Of a stretch of DNA of 21,013 nucleotides, positions 1-6,106 are shown piece after piece. Under the pieces are notes generated by a model. It made no database searches. It had not been told where the DNA came from and saw nothing but the letters and a program-made list of their open reading frames with translations. The stretch's first letter is position 1; the number at the start of each line of letters is the position of its first letter. This DNA comes from a virus: IMG/VR virus record IMGVR_UViG_3300030520_000120, positions 1-21,013 of that record; one strand, 5' to 3'. A program made the position numbers and the translations under genes.

Positions 1-376
1 AGTAAATGGTGCCATCGTCGCAGCATTTCCTGGGGGTGTTATCGGAGGTCTAGTCGGCAGAATGGCGGTTAACGGTGCTGCAAGTGGTCTCGGAAACGCA
101 GTACAACAGGTGATTACAGATGGTAGCATCAATAAATCGCAAGTCGTAAAGCAAGTAGTTGTCGGAGCTCTCGGCGGTGTCGTTGCGAATTATGCTGGTC
201 TTGGATCGGCTCTAAATTCTGTTAGCAATGGAACGGCAGCTAAGGTCGCAGTGGAGGCAAGTGAAGGTGTGGGGGTAGGTGCTGGCATTGGAGCGACAAC
301 CGGGGGCAATAACTATATCGGTAACGATTCGGGGGGGTTCGGCGGAGCCGAAAGCCCTTGTGGATGTCCCGAATAA
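1..376 (+). CDS. C-terminal end of an Rhs/polymorphic-toxin-like protein (5' truncated by window edge)
   Basis: The reading frame is open from base 2 to the TAA at 374-376, so this is the last ~124 codons of a longer gene starting outside the window. The visible part is rich in Gly, Ala and Val, with GxxxG-like spacing (GGVIGGLVG, VVGALGGVVANYAG) and a phrase of the type GNAVQQVITDG. Such stretches occur in the variable C-terminal tips of Rhs and other polymorphic toxins, just before the stop. The end contains CGC. The base composition is more AT-rich than that of the phage genes that follow. A membrane protein starts 17 bases after the stop, which is the usual place of an immunity gene. Toxin activity is inferred from composition and context; no catalytic motif is seen. 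It could instead be the tail of a large secreted adhesin or a phage fibre-like protein. Confidence 0.5.
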   Translation, partial: VNGAIVAAFPGGVIGGLVGRMAVNGAASGLGNAVQQVITDGSINKSQVVKQVVVGALGGVVANYAGLGSALNSVSNGTAAKVAVEASEGVGVGAGIGATTGGNNYIGNDSGGFGGAESPCGCPE

Positions 377-393
377 GCGAATGGAGAAAAATC

Positions 394-756
394 ATGGTGG
401 GTGGCTTCTATGGCGATAAGTATCCTAAGAAAACTGGAACGACGATCGCAATCTGGGTGACGGGAGCGATATCTTTCGGTTTTTTTGCACTTTTTCTGTT
501 ACTGCATCCAGCAGAAGGTTCAAAAACGAGTAATTGGATATTTGGTGCTTTGGCTGTATTTTCAGGCTTGTCTATTTTCTTATTTCTGGTAGTTGAAACA
601 TGGCAGACACGCAGATTAATCAGATTTAAAGGTGGCCCAGTCATTAATTTTGAAACATCCCAGTTTGGGTATATCGCCTGCTTAATTCTATTCGGATTAA
701 TTAGTATTGTTATCGTGTCATATGGTGCCCATCTGATTCTTTTGGCTATCCGATAA
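394..756 (+). CDS. Small three-helix membrane protein, candidate immunity protein
   Basis: The protein has 120 residues. ATG at 394 is chosen over the earlier in-frame ATG at 358 because GGAG at 383-386 lies 7 bases before it and because 358 would overlap the upstream gene. There are three hydrophobic segments, at about residues 16-38, 48-68 and 91-118. The loop between the second and third is basic and polar (QTRRLIRFKG), and no signal peptide cleavage site is apparent. It follows the truncated toxin-like gene by 17 bases in the same direction and shares its lower GC content, so the two probably form one unit. Inner-membrane immunity proteins typically protect against membrane- or envelope-acting toxins, which suits the Gly-zipper-like toxin end. 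The family is not recognised. A holin is an alternative, but nothing lysis-related is adjacent. Confidence 0.5.
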   Translation: MVGGFYGDKYPKKTGTTIAIWVTGAISFGFFALFLLLHPAEGSKTSNWIFGALAVFSGLSIFLFLVVETWQTRRLIRFKGGPVINFETSQFGYIACLILFGLISIVIVSYGAHLILLAIR

Positions 757-866
757 ATTTCCCTCTATAAAAATTGGCGAGGAAAATTCTGCAAGATTGA
801 TATCCCGTCTTAACTGTGGCGACTAAAATGTTGGTTGCTGGGTAAATGCCGGGCTCCCCCAAAACG

Positions 867-878
867 GTCGTGACCGTA
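867..878 (+). promoter_or_regulatory. Recurrent motif GTCGTGA-N4-A, copy 1 (before portal)
   Basis: GTCGTGA at 867-873 is followed four bases later by A (878). It sits inside a dyad, ACGGTC-GT-GACCGT (864-877), and ends 35 bases before the portal ATG. It is one of six copies in the window. The dyad suggests a protein operator; the function is unknown. Confidence 0.5.
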
Positions 879-883
879 TTGTC

Positions 884-905
884 CCCCTATTCATCATCAG
901 GGGAG
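884..905 (+). promoter_or_regulatory. Portal ribosome binding site, possibly sequestered by a hairpin
   Basis: AGGGGAG (899-905) lies three bases before ATG 909 and decides that start. CCCCT at 884-888 can pair with AGGGG at 899-903 across a 10-base loop. A second upstream stretch, CTCCCC at 854-859, could pair with GGGGAG instead. Two competing arms could tune portal translation. This is an inference from base pairing only. Confidence 0.35.
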
Positions 906-908
906 TCC

Positions 909-2675
909 ATGTACGACCAAGCCACGTTCGTCGCGTTCTACGAAGACGCGCCAGCCGACGAGCGCACCGACGCGTTGGCGGTCCTGCAAAAAGCACACAT
1001 CCCGACCACCTCCGAAATGCTACCGCCGGAATCGGTGCGCGAGTTGATCGCGCAAGCGGAGGCCGCGTATGCGCAAGAGGCGTTTGAAAAGTCGATCAAC
1101 CCGAACCTGGTCCCATACCCGTCGAAGAACGCACGGGAGGGAGAACGCGGCATGCAGTCGGTGATGTTCGACCAGTGGCAAGTCAACGTCCAGGGCGACT
1201 ATTGGGAACGCCCCAGCACCATGAGTTTCGATGCGCTGCGCACGGTGGTCAATCAGGTGCCGGTGCTGAATGCGGTCGTCATGACCCGCGTGCGGCAAGT
1301 CCAGCGCTTCTGCCGGATCGCCGAGCAAGGCAACGATGCGCCCGGCTTCGAGATCCGCCATCGCGACCGCGCCCACCAATTGACAAAGTCGGAGCAGGAA
1401 TCGGTTGGCCTCTTAAATCGCTTCATGTCGAACTGCGGTTGGGAGTTCAAGCCGCGCCGGAGAAAGGCATTGCGGCGCGACGCGTTTGCGCAATTCATGG
1501 CGAAGTCGGTCCGCGATTCGCTGGTGATGGACTCCGCGCCGATGGAACTGGAGTGGAAAAGGAACAAGGCGCTGGGCATCGATGGCTTTTACCCGGTCGA
1601 CGGCGCGACGATCCGGCTTTGCACGGAAGACGGCTACCGGGGCGACGACGAAATCTTCGCCATCCAGTTGGTCGAAGGTCAGGTCTGCACCGCGTATTCG
1701 TTCGAGGATTTGATTTATGAGGCACGCAATCCGCGCTCCGACGTCACGGCGGCCGGCTATGGCCTGTCCGAGACCGAGCTGTTGATTCGCGTGGTGACCG
1801 GCTACCTGAACGCGATGGTCTACAACATCAAGGGTTTCGATTCCAATGCGATACCCAAGGGCATGCTGCACCTGAACGGCAACTACGACGAGCGCGACCT
1901 GAAAGCGTTTAAGCAATACTGGAATGCGATGGTCAAGGGCATCAACAATGCCTGGTCGTTGCCCGTGATGATCTCGAAGGATATGGAATCGAAGGCCAGC
2001 TTCGAGAAATTCGGCGTTGAATTCAACGAAATGTATTTCGCAAAATGGATGACGTTCCTGACGTCGATCATTTGCGCGCTGTACGGCATGTCGCCTTCCG
2101 AGATCAATTTCGACTCGTTCTCCGGCGGCAACAGCTCGCCGCTCTCCGGTTCCGACACCGCCGAAAAGCTGGCGGCGTCCAAGGATTCGGGGCTGCGACC
2201 GTTGATGTCTTATTACGAAAACACCCTGTCCGACTACCTGATTGCCGACTTCTCTGCCGACCTAGTGTTCCGCTGGACCGGCATGGACCCGGAAGACGGC
2301 GACAAGAAACAGGAAATGCGCAAGCTGGTGTTGACGGTCAACGAAGTTCGCGCAGAAGAAGGACATCAAGCGATGAAGGGGCCGCTGGGCGACGCGCCGG
2401 TCAATCCGGCGATGATCCAGCCGTGGCTGCAATTCAATCCGCCGCCGGCGCCGCAAGAACCATCCGAGGAAAAGCCGACCGCGCCGGACGGCACGCCGCT
2501 TGGTCCCGATGGCCGGCCGATCAACGCATCGGGCCATGCCATCGATTCCACGGGCAAGCCGTTGGATCAGGCCGACGACAAGGAAGAGCAATCGCCGTTC
2601 GGCGACGAGAACAAGGAACCGGACTTCGGCAAGGCGTTCGGCCTGCCGCCCATCTATTCGCTCATGGACATGTAA
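909..2675 (+). CDS. Phage portal protein
   Basis: The protein has 588 residues. It should form the dodecameric ring at the capsid vertex through which DNA is packaged and ejected. The central part has the features of HK97/SPP1-type portals: a long helical stretch around YGLSETELLIRVVTGYLNAM, the FxxxGxxxN-like FDSNAIPKGMLHLNG segment, and the conserved YGMSPSEINFDSFSGG loop before the stem/crown helices. ATG 909 is preferred to the in-frame ATG at 846 because of AGGGGAG just upstream. The first ~40 residues are acidic. The C-terminal ~60 residues are Pro-rich and disordered, and include four tandem 7-residue repeats (residues 527-554). Portal usually follows terminase, but here the preceding genes are toxin-like, so terminase is either further left or elsewhere. 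Confidence in the family is high. Confidence 0.92.
   Translation: MYDQATFVAFYEDAPADERTDALAVLQKAHIPTTSEMLPPESVRELIAQAEAAYAQEAFEKSINPNLVPYPSKNAREGERGMQSVMFDQWQVNVQGDYWERPSTMSFDALRTVVNQVPVLNAVVMTRVRQVQRFCRIAEQGNDAPGFEIRHRDRAHQLTKSEQESVGLLNRFMSNCGWEFKPRRRKALRRDAFAQFMAKSVRDSLVMDSAPMELEWKRNKALGIDGFYPVDGATIRLCTEDGYRGDDEIFAIQLVEGQVCTAYSFEDLIYEARNPRSDVTAAGYGLSETELLIRVVTGYLNAMVYNIKGFDSNAIPKGMLHLNGNYDERDLKAFKQYWNAMVKGINNAWSLPVMISKDMESKASFEKFGVEFNEMYFAKWMTFLTSIICALYGMSPSEINFDSFSGGNSSPLSGSDTAEKLAASKDSGLRPLMSYYENTLSDYLIADFSADLVFRWTGMDPEDGDKKQEMRKLVLTVNEVRAEEGHQAMKGPLGDAPVNPAMIQPWLQFNPPPAPQEPSEEKPTAPDGTPLGPDGRPINASGHAIDSTGKPLDQADDKEEQSPFGDENKEPDFGKAFGLPPIYSLMDM
2487..2570 (+). repeat. Four tandem heptapeptide repeats in the portal C-terminus
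   Basis: Residues 527-554 read as four 7-mers: DGTPLGP, DGRPINA, SGHAIDS and TGKPLDQ. The pattern is [D/S/T]-G-x-[P/A]-[L/I]-[G/N/D]-x. Codons differ between units, so the repeat is maintained at protein level rather than being a recent DNA duplication. Confidence 0.75.
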
Positions 2676-2681
2676 AGCAAA

Positions 2682-3071
2682 ATGACGCCGCTCTTTATCA
2701 AGGCCATCAAAGCGCCTGCAAAACCAACGCGGATCGCGAAAGGCGCCGAACCGAAAGAGACCATCCCGGATATAGGCCACTTTCACGATTTATTGGGGTT
2801 GTTGACCAGCCACAAGGCCGGCGGTGATTTCGGGCCTGACAGTGTCGAAGTCGACCACCACGTCGCCTTCAAGGCAGGCGATTTTACCGGATCGGGCAAG
2901 GTCACCTCGACCGGCCGCGACGGGCTATGCGTGACGGATTCGTCCAGGCGTGACCATCGGGTTCACTGGCGCGAAGTCACCGGGCACTTCGCGCCGGAAA
3001 AACAAGAAAAGGCCCCAAAGAAGTCCGCCACGCCAAAAGCCAAAGCAAAACAGGCAGCAGATGGCAAATAG
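2682..3071 (+). CDS. Small basic-tailed phage protein, probable SH3/barrel-like fold
   Basis: The protein has 129 residues and starts 6 bases after the portal stop. Its 3' end overlaps the start of the head morphogenesis gene by 11 bases, so the three genes look translationally linked. The middle (about residues 60-105) has alternating hydrophobic residues: GDFTGSGKVTSTGRDG, then LCVTD, then HRVHWREVTGH. I recognise this pattern from short proteins encoded next to head morphogenesis genes in other phages; it suggests a small beta-barrel. The last 25 residues are very rich in Lys and Ala (KKSATPKAKAKQ), likely a flexible nucleic-acid- or capsid-binding tail. No enzymatic motif is seen. Its role is unknown; a minor head component is likely from position. 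Confidence 0.75.
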   Translation: MTPLFIKAIKAPAKPTRIAKGAEPKETIPDIGHFHDLLGLLTSHKAGGDFGPDSVEVDHHVAFKAGDFTGSGKVTSTGRDGLCVTDSSRRDHRVHWREVTGHFAPEKQEKAPKKSATPKAKAKQAADGK

Positions 3072-4242
3072 ACCTCTGTTGATCGATATCGGCGGATTGT
3101 CGTGCGGTTGCTCCGATCATGCGCTCGAATCGCTCGCCAAAGCCATGTCGGGCGAGGACGACACCGGGCCGGATATGTGGGCGCTCCACGACAATCCGTT
3201 TATCCAGTCGCTGATCGAACTGTTCAGTTCGCGCGGCCTGCTGCGGATCAAGAAGGTGCAGGACGAACTGAACGCATGGCTGGCCGGTAAGCGGCACAAG
3301 CCGGCGACCGCCATCCCGTTGGCCGCGCCCGTTGCTTCGACGTTACGCTGGACGGCAGACGAGCTGGACCTGGTGCGCCTCTATCTCGAAAGCCTGCCAC
3401 CGGCCGATTTCGCGCTTTCTGATTGGGGTTTGCTGGTCGACTATCTGGTGCAGCGCTACCTGCCGGTCAGCGAGTTGCAGACCGAGGCCGAATGGTTCGC
3501 AGTGCGCGCCACGCTAATGGGTAAGGTGCAGGCGAGTCTCGACGGCAAGATAGGCGTGCCCGACGCCGATGCGATCCTGAGCGCGTTGCCGTTGACCGTT
3601 CATTCTGTCCAGCAGTCCTTCGATTTCGGCGGCAACGCGCAAATCAATCAGCTGCTGGAATACGCGCGTCTGCGCGGTTGCGATGCCGTGGTGCAGATCA
3701 CCGAGACGGTACGGCATCGCCTGAAGCGCTTCATCTACGCTTACCAGGAACAAGTCCTGACTGGTGATGCGCCGCCAGCCCACGCGCTACCAACGCAGCT
3801 ATTCGATGAGTTTGGCACGCTTAACCGGGATTGGCGCCGGATCGCCGTCACCGAGGCGGGAGAAAATGCCAACCAGGGGCTGATCGCGTCGCTGGCCCCT
3901 GGCGCAAAGGTACAACGCTGGGAGAGGTACAAAGGCACATGCCCCTACTGCAAGAAGATCAACGGGGCAGTGCTGGAAGTGGTCAGTCCGTCAGCAAAGA
4001 AGAAGAACGGCGCCACCCAGGTATGGGTCGGCAAGACCAATATCGGACGTTCCGGCGCCCCGCGCAAGCGGGTCGGCGACGAATTGATCGAGCGCACTGC
4101 AGCCGAGCGCTGGTGGATTCCGGCGGGAACGGTTCACCCGCATTGCCGGGGGATCTGGCGCGTCTTGCCCGAGGCAAAGCCGACCGCCGACCCGAAGTTC
4201 GCAGCATGGCTATCTGCGGCATTAAATCCGGCCGCGCCGTAA
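3061..4242 (+). CDS. Head morphogenesis protein, Mu gpF-like
   Basis: The protein has 393 residues. ATG 3061 lies inside the end of the previous gene; an earlier in-frame ATG at 2950 would overlap that gene by over 100 bases and is unlikely. The C-terminal third carries the Mu F-like minor-head signature: the RDWRRIAVTEAGENANQ helix (around 255-275), then CPYCKKING (C294, C297), and the terminal VHPHCRGIWRVL (H359, H361, C362). The Cys/His set probably binds a metal. Proteins of this family sit in the procapsid near the portal and are needed for head assembly. The N-terminal two thirds is mostly helical and less conserved, with CGC at residues 16-18. It is the last rightward gene before the leftward cluster; in a simple phage the helicase gene at 6107 would probably follow directly. 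Confidence 0.88.
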   Translation: MANRPLLIDIGGLSCGCSDHALESLAKAMSGEDDTGPDMWALHDNPFIQSLIELFSSRGLLRIKKVQDELNAWLAGKRHKPATAIPLAAPVASTLRWTADELDLVRLYLESLPPADFALSDWGLLVDYLVQRYLPVSELQTEAEWFAVRATLMGKVQASLDGKIGVPDADAILSALPLTVHSVQQSFDFGGNAQINQLLEYARLRGCDAVVQITETVRHRLKRFIYAYQEQVLTGDAPPAHALPTQLFDEFGTLNRDWRRIAVTEAGENANQGLIASLAPGAKVQRWERYKGTCPYCKKINGAVLEVVSPSAKKKNGATQVWVGKTNIGRSGAPRKRVGDELIERTAAERWWIPAGTVHPHCRGIWRVLPEAKPTADPKFAAWLSAALNPAAP

Positions 4243-4257
4243 GTCTAGGATGCGAAA

Positions 4258-4269
4258 CATGTCGACATG
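4258..4269. promoter_or_regulatory. 12-bp perfect palindrome CATGTCGACATG
   Basis: This perfect dyad lies in the 74-bp convergent gap between the head morphogenesis gene and the leftward cluster. Part of it (TGTCGACAT) recurs at 5027-5035 inside the leftward cluster. It may be an operator, or it may be chance; no poly-T tract makes it a terminator. Confidence 0.25.
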
Positions 4270-4316
4270 GCGTTGCCGCTGTTTTTTCGTGGACCTTTCG
4301 TGGAAGTCGTCATCGC

Positions 4317-4697
4317 TCAATAGGGGGCGATCTTTGTGCGGAGCCGATCCAGCAACGCGATCTCCCGCAGGTTCGCGGCGGTTCCGCTTTTCTTGCTCAA
4401 TTCGCCTAACCGCCTCTGCACCGTTTCGACCACCCATGTCTTCTCTTCGGGCGTCAGCCTGACCACGTCTGAGAATGTGGCACTTTCCTCGCGGTACGCC
4501 CTATACCAGTTGTACAGCGTATTTTGCGGTAGCCCCAAGCGTCTTGCCACCACAAAGCAAGGGTCGGTTGCCGAAATCATTTTCACGGCACCGAGCTTGA
4601 ACTTGGCGCTGTACCTTTTGCGCGTCTTTGGTGCGTTGCTTTTCTCTTTCGATACGCGAGACGACGGGTTGGCGACGGATTTTCTACCGGGCGGCAT
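4317..4697 (-). CDS. IS3 OrfA-like HTH protein without a transposase partner
   Basis: The protein has 126 residues. The minus-strand ATG at 4697 is chosen over 4823 because AGGAAAA lies about 9 bases before it. After a basic N-terminus, KRYSAKFKLGAVKM (about 27-40) and VARRLGLPQNTLYNWYRAYRE (about 50-70) match the helix-turn-helix of IS3-family OrfA/HTH_28 proteins, and LTPEE (81-85) follows as in that family. The C-terminal part then differs from the usual leucine zipper: it runs through KKSGTAANLREIALLDRL and ends in KIAPY. There is no OrfB/DDE gene on either side and no terminal inverted repeats were found. I infer a domesticated DNA-binding regulator rather than a live IS. It is the last gene of the leftward cluster. 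Confidence 0.7.
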   Translation of the reverse strand: MPPGRKSVANPSSRVSKEKSNAPKTRKRYSAKFKLGAVKMISATDPCFVVARRLGLPQNTLYNWYRAYREESATFSDVVRLTPEEKTWVVETVQRRLGELSKKSGTAANLREIALLDRLRTKIAPY

Positions 4698-4774
4698 CAG
4701 CAATTTTCCTAGTTGGGGTTGGTTGATTGAAGCGTCAATCGTGGCAGTTGGCATGCGTCTTCGCCCGCGAGCGC

Positions 4775-4972
4775 TTAACGACGGGCGAGCGCGGCGGTGC
4801 GCATCTCCTGACAGGTGAAGCACACCCAGCGCGACGAATTACCGCGCGGAATGACGCTCCCCTTTTCCGCATTGGCAAAGCCCTGGTGGTCGCTGCAGAA
4901 CCTTCGTCCTGTCGCAACCACCGTTGCCGCCGTTACCTCCACGTTGATGGGCGCGCGCTGTTTGTCGGACAT
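4775..4972 (-). CDS. Small putative zinc-binding protein
   Basis: The protein has 65 residues and is not a member of a family I can name. AAAGGA lies about 8 bases before the minus-strand ATG at 4972. Cys26-x2-His29 and Cys51-x2-Cys54 form a plausible treble-clef or zinc-ribbon set (RRFCSDHQ and WVCFTCQ). The protein ends in a short basic helix. It lies between the OrfA-like gene and an 82-residue gene, all leftward, each with its own ribosome binding site, so they are likely cotranscribed from the promoter near 5963. Small zinc proteins in phage regulatory clusters often bind DNA or host enzymes; the actual role here is unknown. Confidence 0.6.
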   Translation of the reverse strand: MSDKQRAPINVEVTAATVVATGRRFCSDHQGFANAEKGSVIPRGNSSRWVCFTCQEMRTAALARR

Positions 4973-5056
4973 GCAGTTTTTCCTTTATTGGTTGCGCGTC
5001 TGCGCGAGTTCATGACGGCGGTCGATTGTCGACATTCTGGCATTGCCATGTTCCGC

Positions 5057-5305
5057 TCACTCTCCGCTTAAATAACGCAGAACCGCTGCCTGCTGCACGT
5101 CGTCGAGCGTTTTCCACAACTCGCGCGTAGTTTGCGTGGCGTCCGGCAGCCACAGATGGCGCTCGCAAGTGGCAAACGCAATCATTGGACGGTCCACCAC
5201 CGATATGCCAGACGCTTTCGGGCCTTTTACTATCGCCTCGCGGATCTTGACGACGGCAAGCCGTATGAGGTCGTCATGCGTCGCTTTGGCAGGTGGCTTT
5301 TTCAT
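5057..5305 (-). CDS. Small unknown protein of the leftward cluster
   Basis: The protein has 82 residues. The minus-strand ATG at 5305 has AAGGA about 6 bases upstream. An in-frame GTG at 5335 overlapping the previous stop is a weaker alternative. The N-terminus is basic (KKPPAK), followed by a helical segment THDDLIRLAVVKIREAIV and a short hydrophobic strand (SVVDRPMIAFATC). The C-terminus, TRELWKTLDDVQQAAVLRYL, is amphipathic. No known domain is recognised. It is preceded by the Cys-rich 69-residue gene with a 26-base gap. A regulatory or anti-host role is possible from context only. Confidence 0.55.
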   Translation of the reverse strand: MKKPPAKATHDDLIRLAVVKIREAIVKGPKASGISVVDRPMIAFATCERHLWLPDATQTTRELWKTLDDVQQAAVLRYLSGE

Positions 5306-5331
5306 GCGGTTCCTTGATGTGCAGATGCACT

Positions 5332-5541
5332 TCACATGCCGGGTAGCGGCATCGTTTCAGCGGGTTTTCTCGCCCAATTGAGGCAGCGGGGGCCGAGGTC
5401 TTTCCGTTTTCCCTCTTCGCAGTGCCAGGGCCGCATGCAATTTTCACACGAACGCCCCGGCGTGGCAAAGCCGATGTCGAAAAAACGGCAGACGCCCGGC
5501 TCTTCGCCGGCAGGCACGGCTGTGGGGGACGATGCAGCCAT
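5332..5541 (-). CDS. Small Cys-rich protein of the leftward cluster
   Basis: The protein has 69 residues. The minus-strand ATG at 5541 is preceded by AAAGGA with about 5 bases spacing. It has five cysteines, at about 18, 32, 35, 41 and 53. They include the pair SCENC and the later WHC and RC, with WH and a run of basic residues between them. This is consistent with one or two structural zinc sites. The longer frame starting at 5586 adds a Ser/Arg-rich stretch with no ribosome binding site and is rejected. It is the second gene after the regulator in the leftward cluster. Function unknown. Confidence 0.55.
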   Translation of the reverse strand: MAASSPTAVPAGEEPGVCRFFDIGFATPGRSCENCMRPWHCEEGKRKDLGPRCLNWARKPAETMPLPGM

Positions 5542-5647
5542 CACGGTCCTTTGGCGCCGCATCGAAGAGCGGCGCGATTCGGTCAACTACGCGAAAGTGT
5601 TATTTTAACGGGGTTTTCCTGGCCTGCGGCATCGATCGCAACGGCTG

Positions 5648-5920
5648 TCAGGCATTCCAGAATTTCCGCGCATTGTCGTCTGGGCGCAGAACCGGAATGT
5701 CCAACACGTCTTTCAATTCGCGGATGCTCATCCCGCTTTCTTCATGTAGACGGAGCAACATCGTGGCACCCACCGGCAGACTGCCGTGGCGGATTTTGGA
5801 AATGACCGGCGGTGCAATTCTCAGGCAGCGGCAAAGTGCCGAGTCGTTCTTCAGTGCCAGTTTGGAAATAATCATATCCAACAAGCGGTTCACGTTTTCG
5901 TTTGGATTCCTCACACCCAC
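5648..5920 (-). CDS. XRE-like helix-turn-helix regulator
   Basis: The protein has 90 residues. The HTH spans about residues 25-60 (LALKNDSALCRCLRI, then PPVISKIRHGSLPVG), of the small Cro/CI-like type common in Burkholderiales genomes and prophages, followed by a short helical C-terminus (SIRELKDVL). The start is taken as GTG 5920. AAGGGA at 5933-5928 is 7 bases before it, and a perfect TATAAT -10 box at 5963-5958 overlaps the alternative ATGs at 5959/5956, which would place those upstream of the transcript start. It is the first gene of the leftward cluster and so probably controls it. It might also act on the rightward genes starting at 6107. The operator is not known. Confidence 0.75.
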   Translation of the reverse strand: MGVRNPNENVNRLLDMIISKLALKNDSALCRCLRIAPPVISKIRHGSLPVGATMLLRLHEESGMSIRELKDVLDIPVLRPDDNARKFWNA

Positions 5921-5957
5921 CGTTATGTCCCTTCGATTAAATTGGCGAATTGGCATC

Positions 5958-5984
5958 ATTATATTGCCCGAGCCGGATTGTAAA
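5958..5984 (-). promoter_or_regulatory. Sigma-70-like promoter of the leftward cluster
   Basis: On the minus strand a perfect TATAAT lies at 5963-5958, with TTTACA (5984-5979) 15 bases upstream as a short-spaced -35. Transcription would begin near 5951, giving a ~30-base leader containing AAGGGA before GTG 5920. The surrounding 30 bases are AT-rich compared with the flanks. Confidence 0.55.
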
Positions 5985-6084
5985 TCAAATCGACCTTTCC
6001 CTCTCCCTGTCAAATCCTGCAGCGTTGGCGACGACGAGATGACTTTCGCGGTAGGCGCGTAGTTTCAGGCAGCAATTCATCTGC

Positions 6085-6096
6085 GTCGTGACGCGA
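6085..6096 (+). promoter_or_regulatory. Recurrent motif GTCGTGA-N4-A, copy 2 (before helicase gene)
   Basis: GTCGTGA (6085-6091) lies within the dyad GCGTC-GT-GACGC and ends 15 bases before ATG 6107, which has no Shine-Dalgarno. A second dyad, CGCGAT-C-ATCGCG, follows directly (6092-6104). Confidence 0.5.
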
Positions 6097-6106
6097 TCAT
6101 CGCGGT

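Noticed and set aside
846-908. Longer portal start at ATG 846
   Set aside because: The extra 21 residues have no portal-like features, there is no ribosome binding site, and AGGGGAG directly precedes ATG 909.
4317-4823. Complete IS3 insertion sequence
   Set aside because: Only an OrfA-like protein is present; there is no DDE transposase frame and no terminal inverted repeats or target duplication could be seen.
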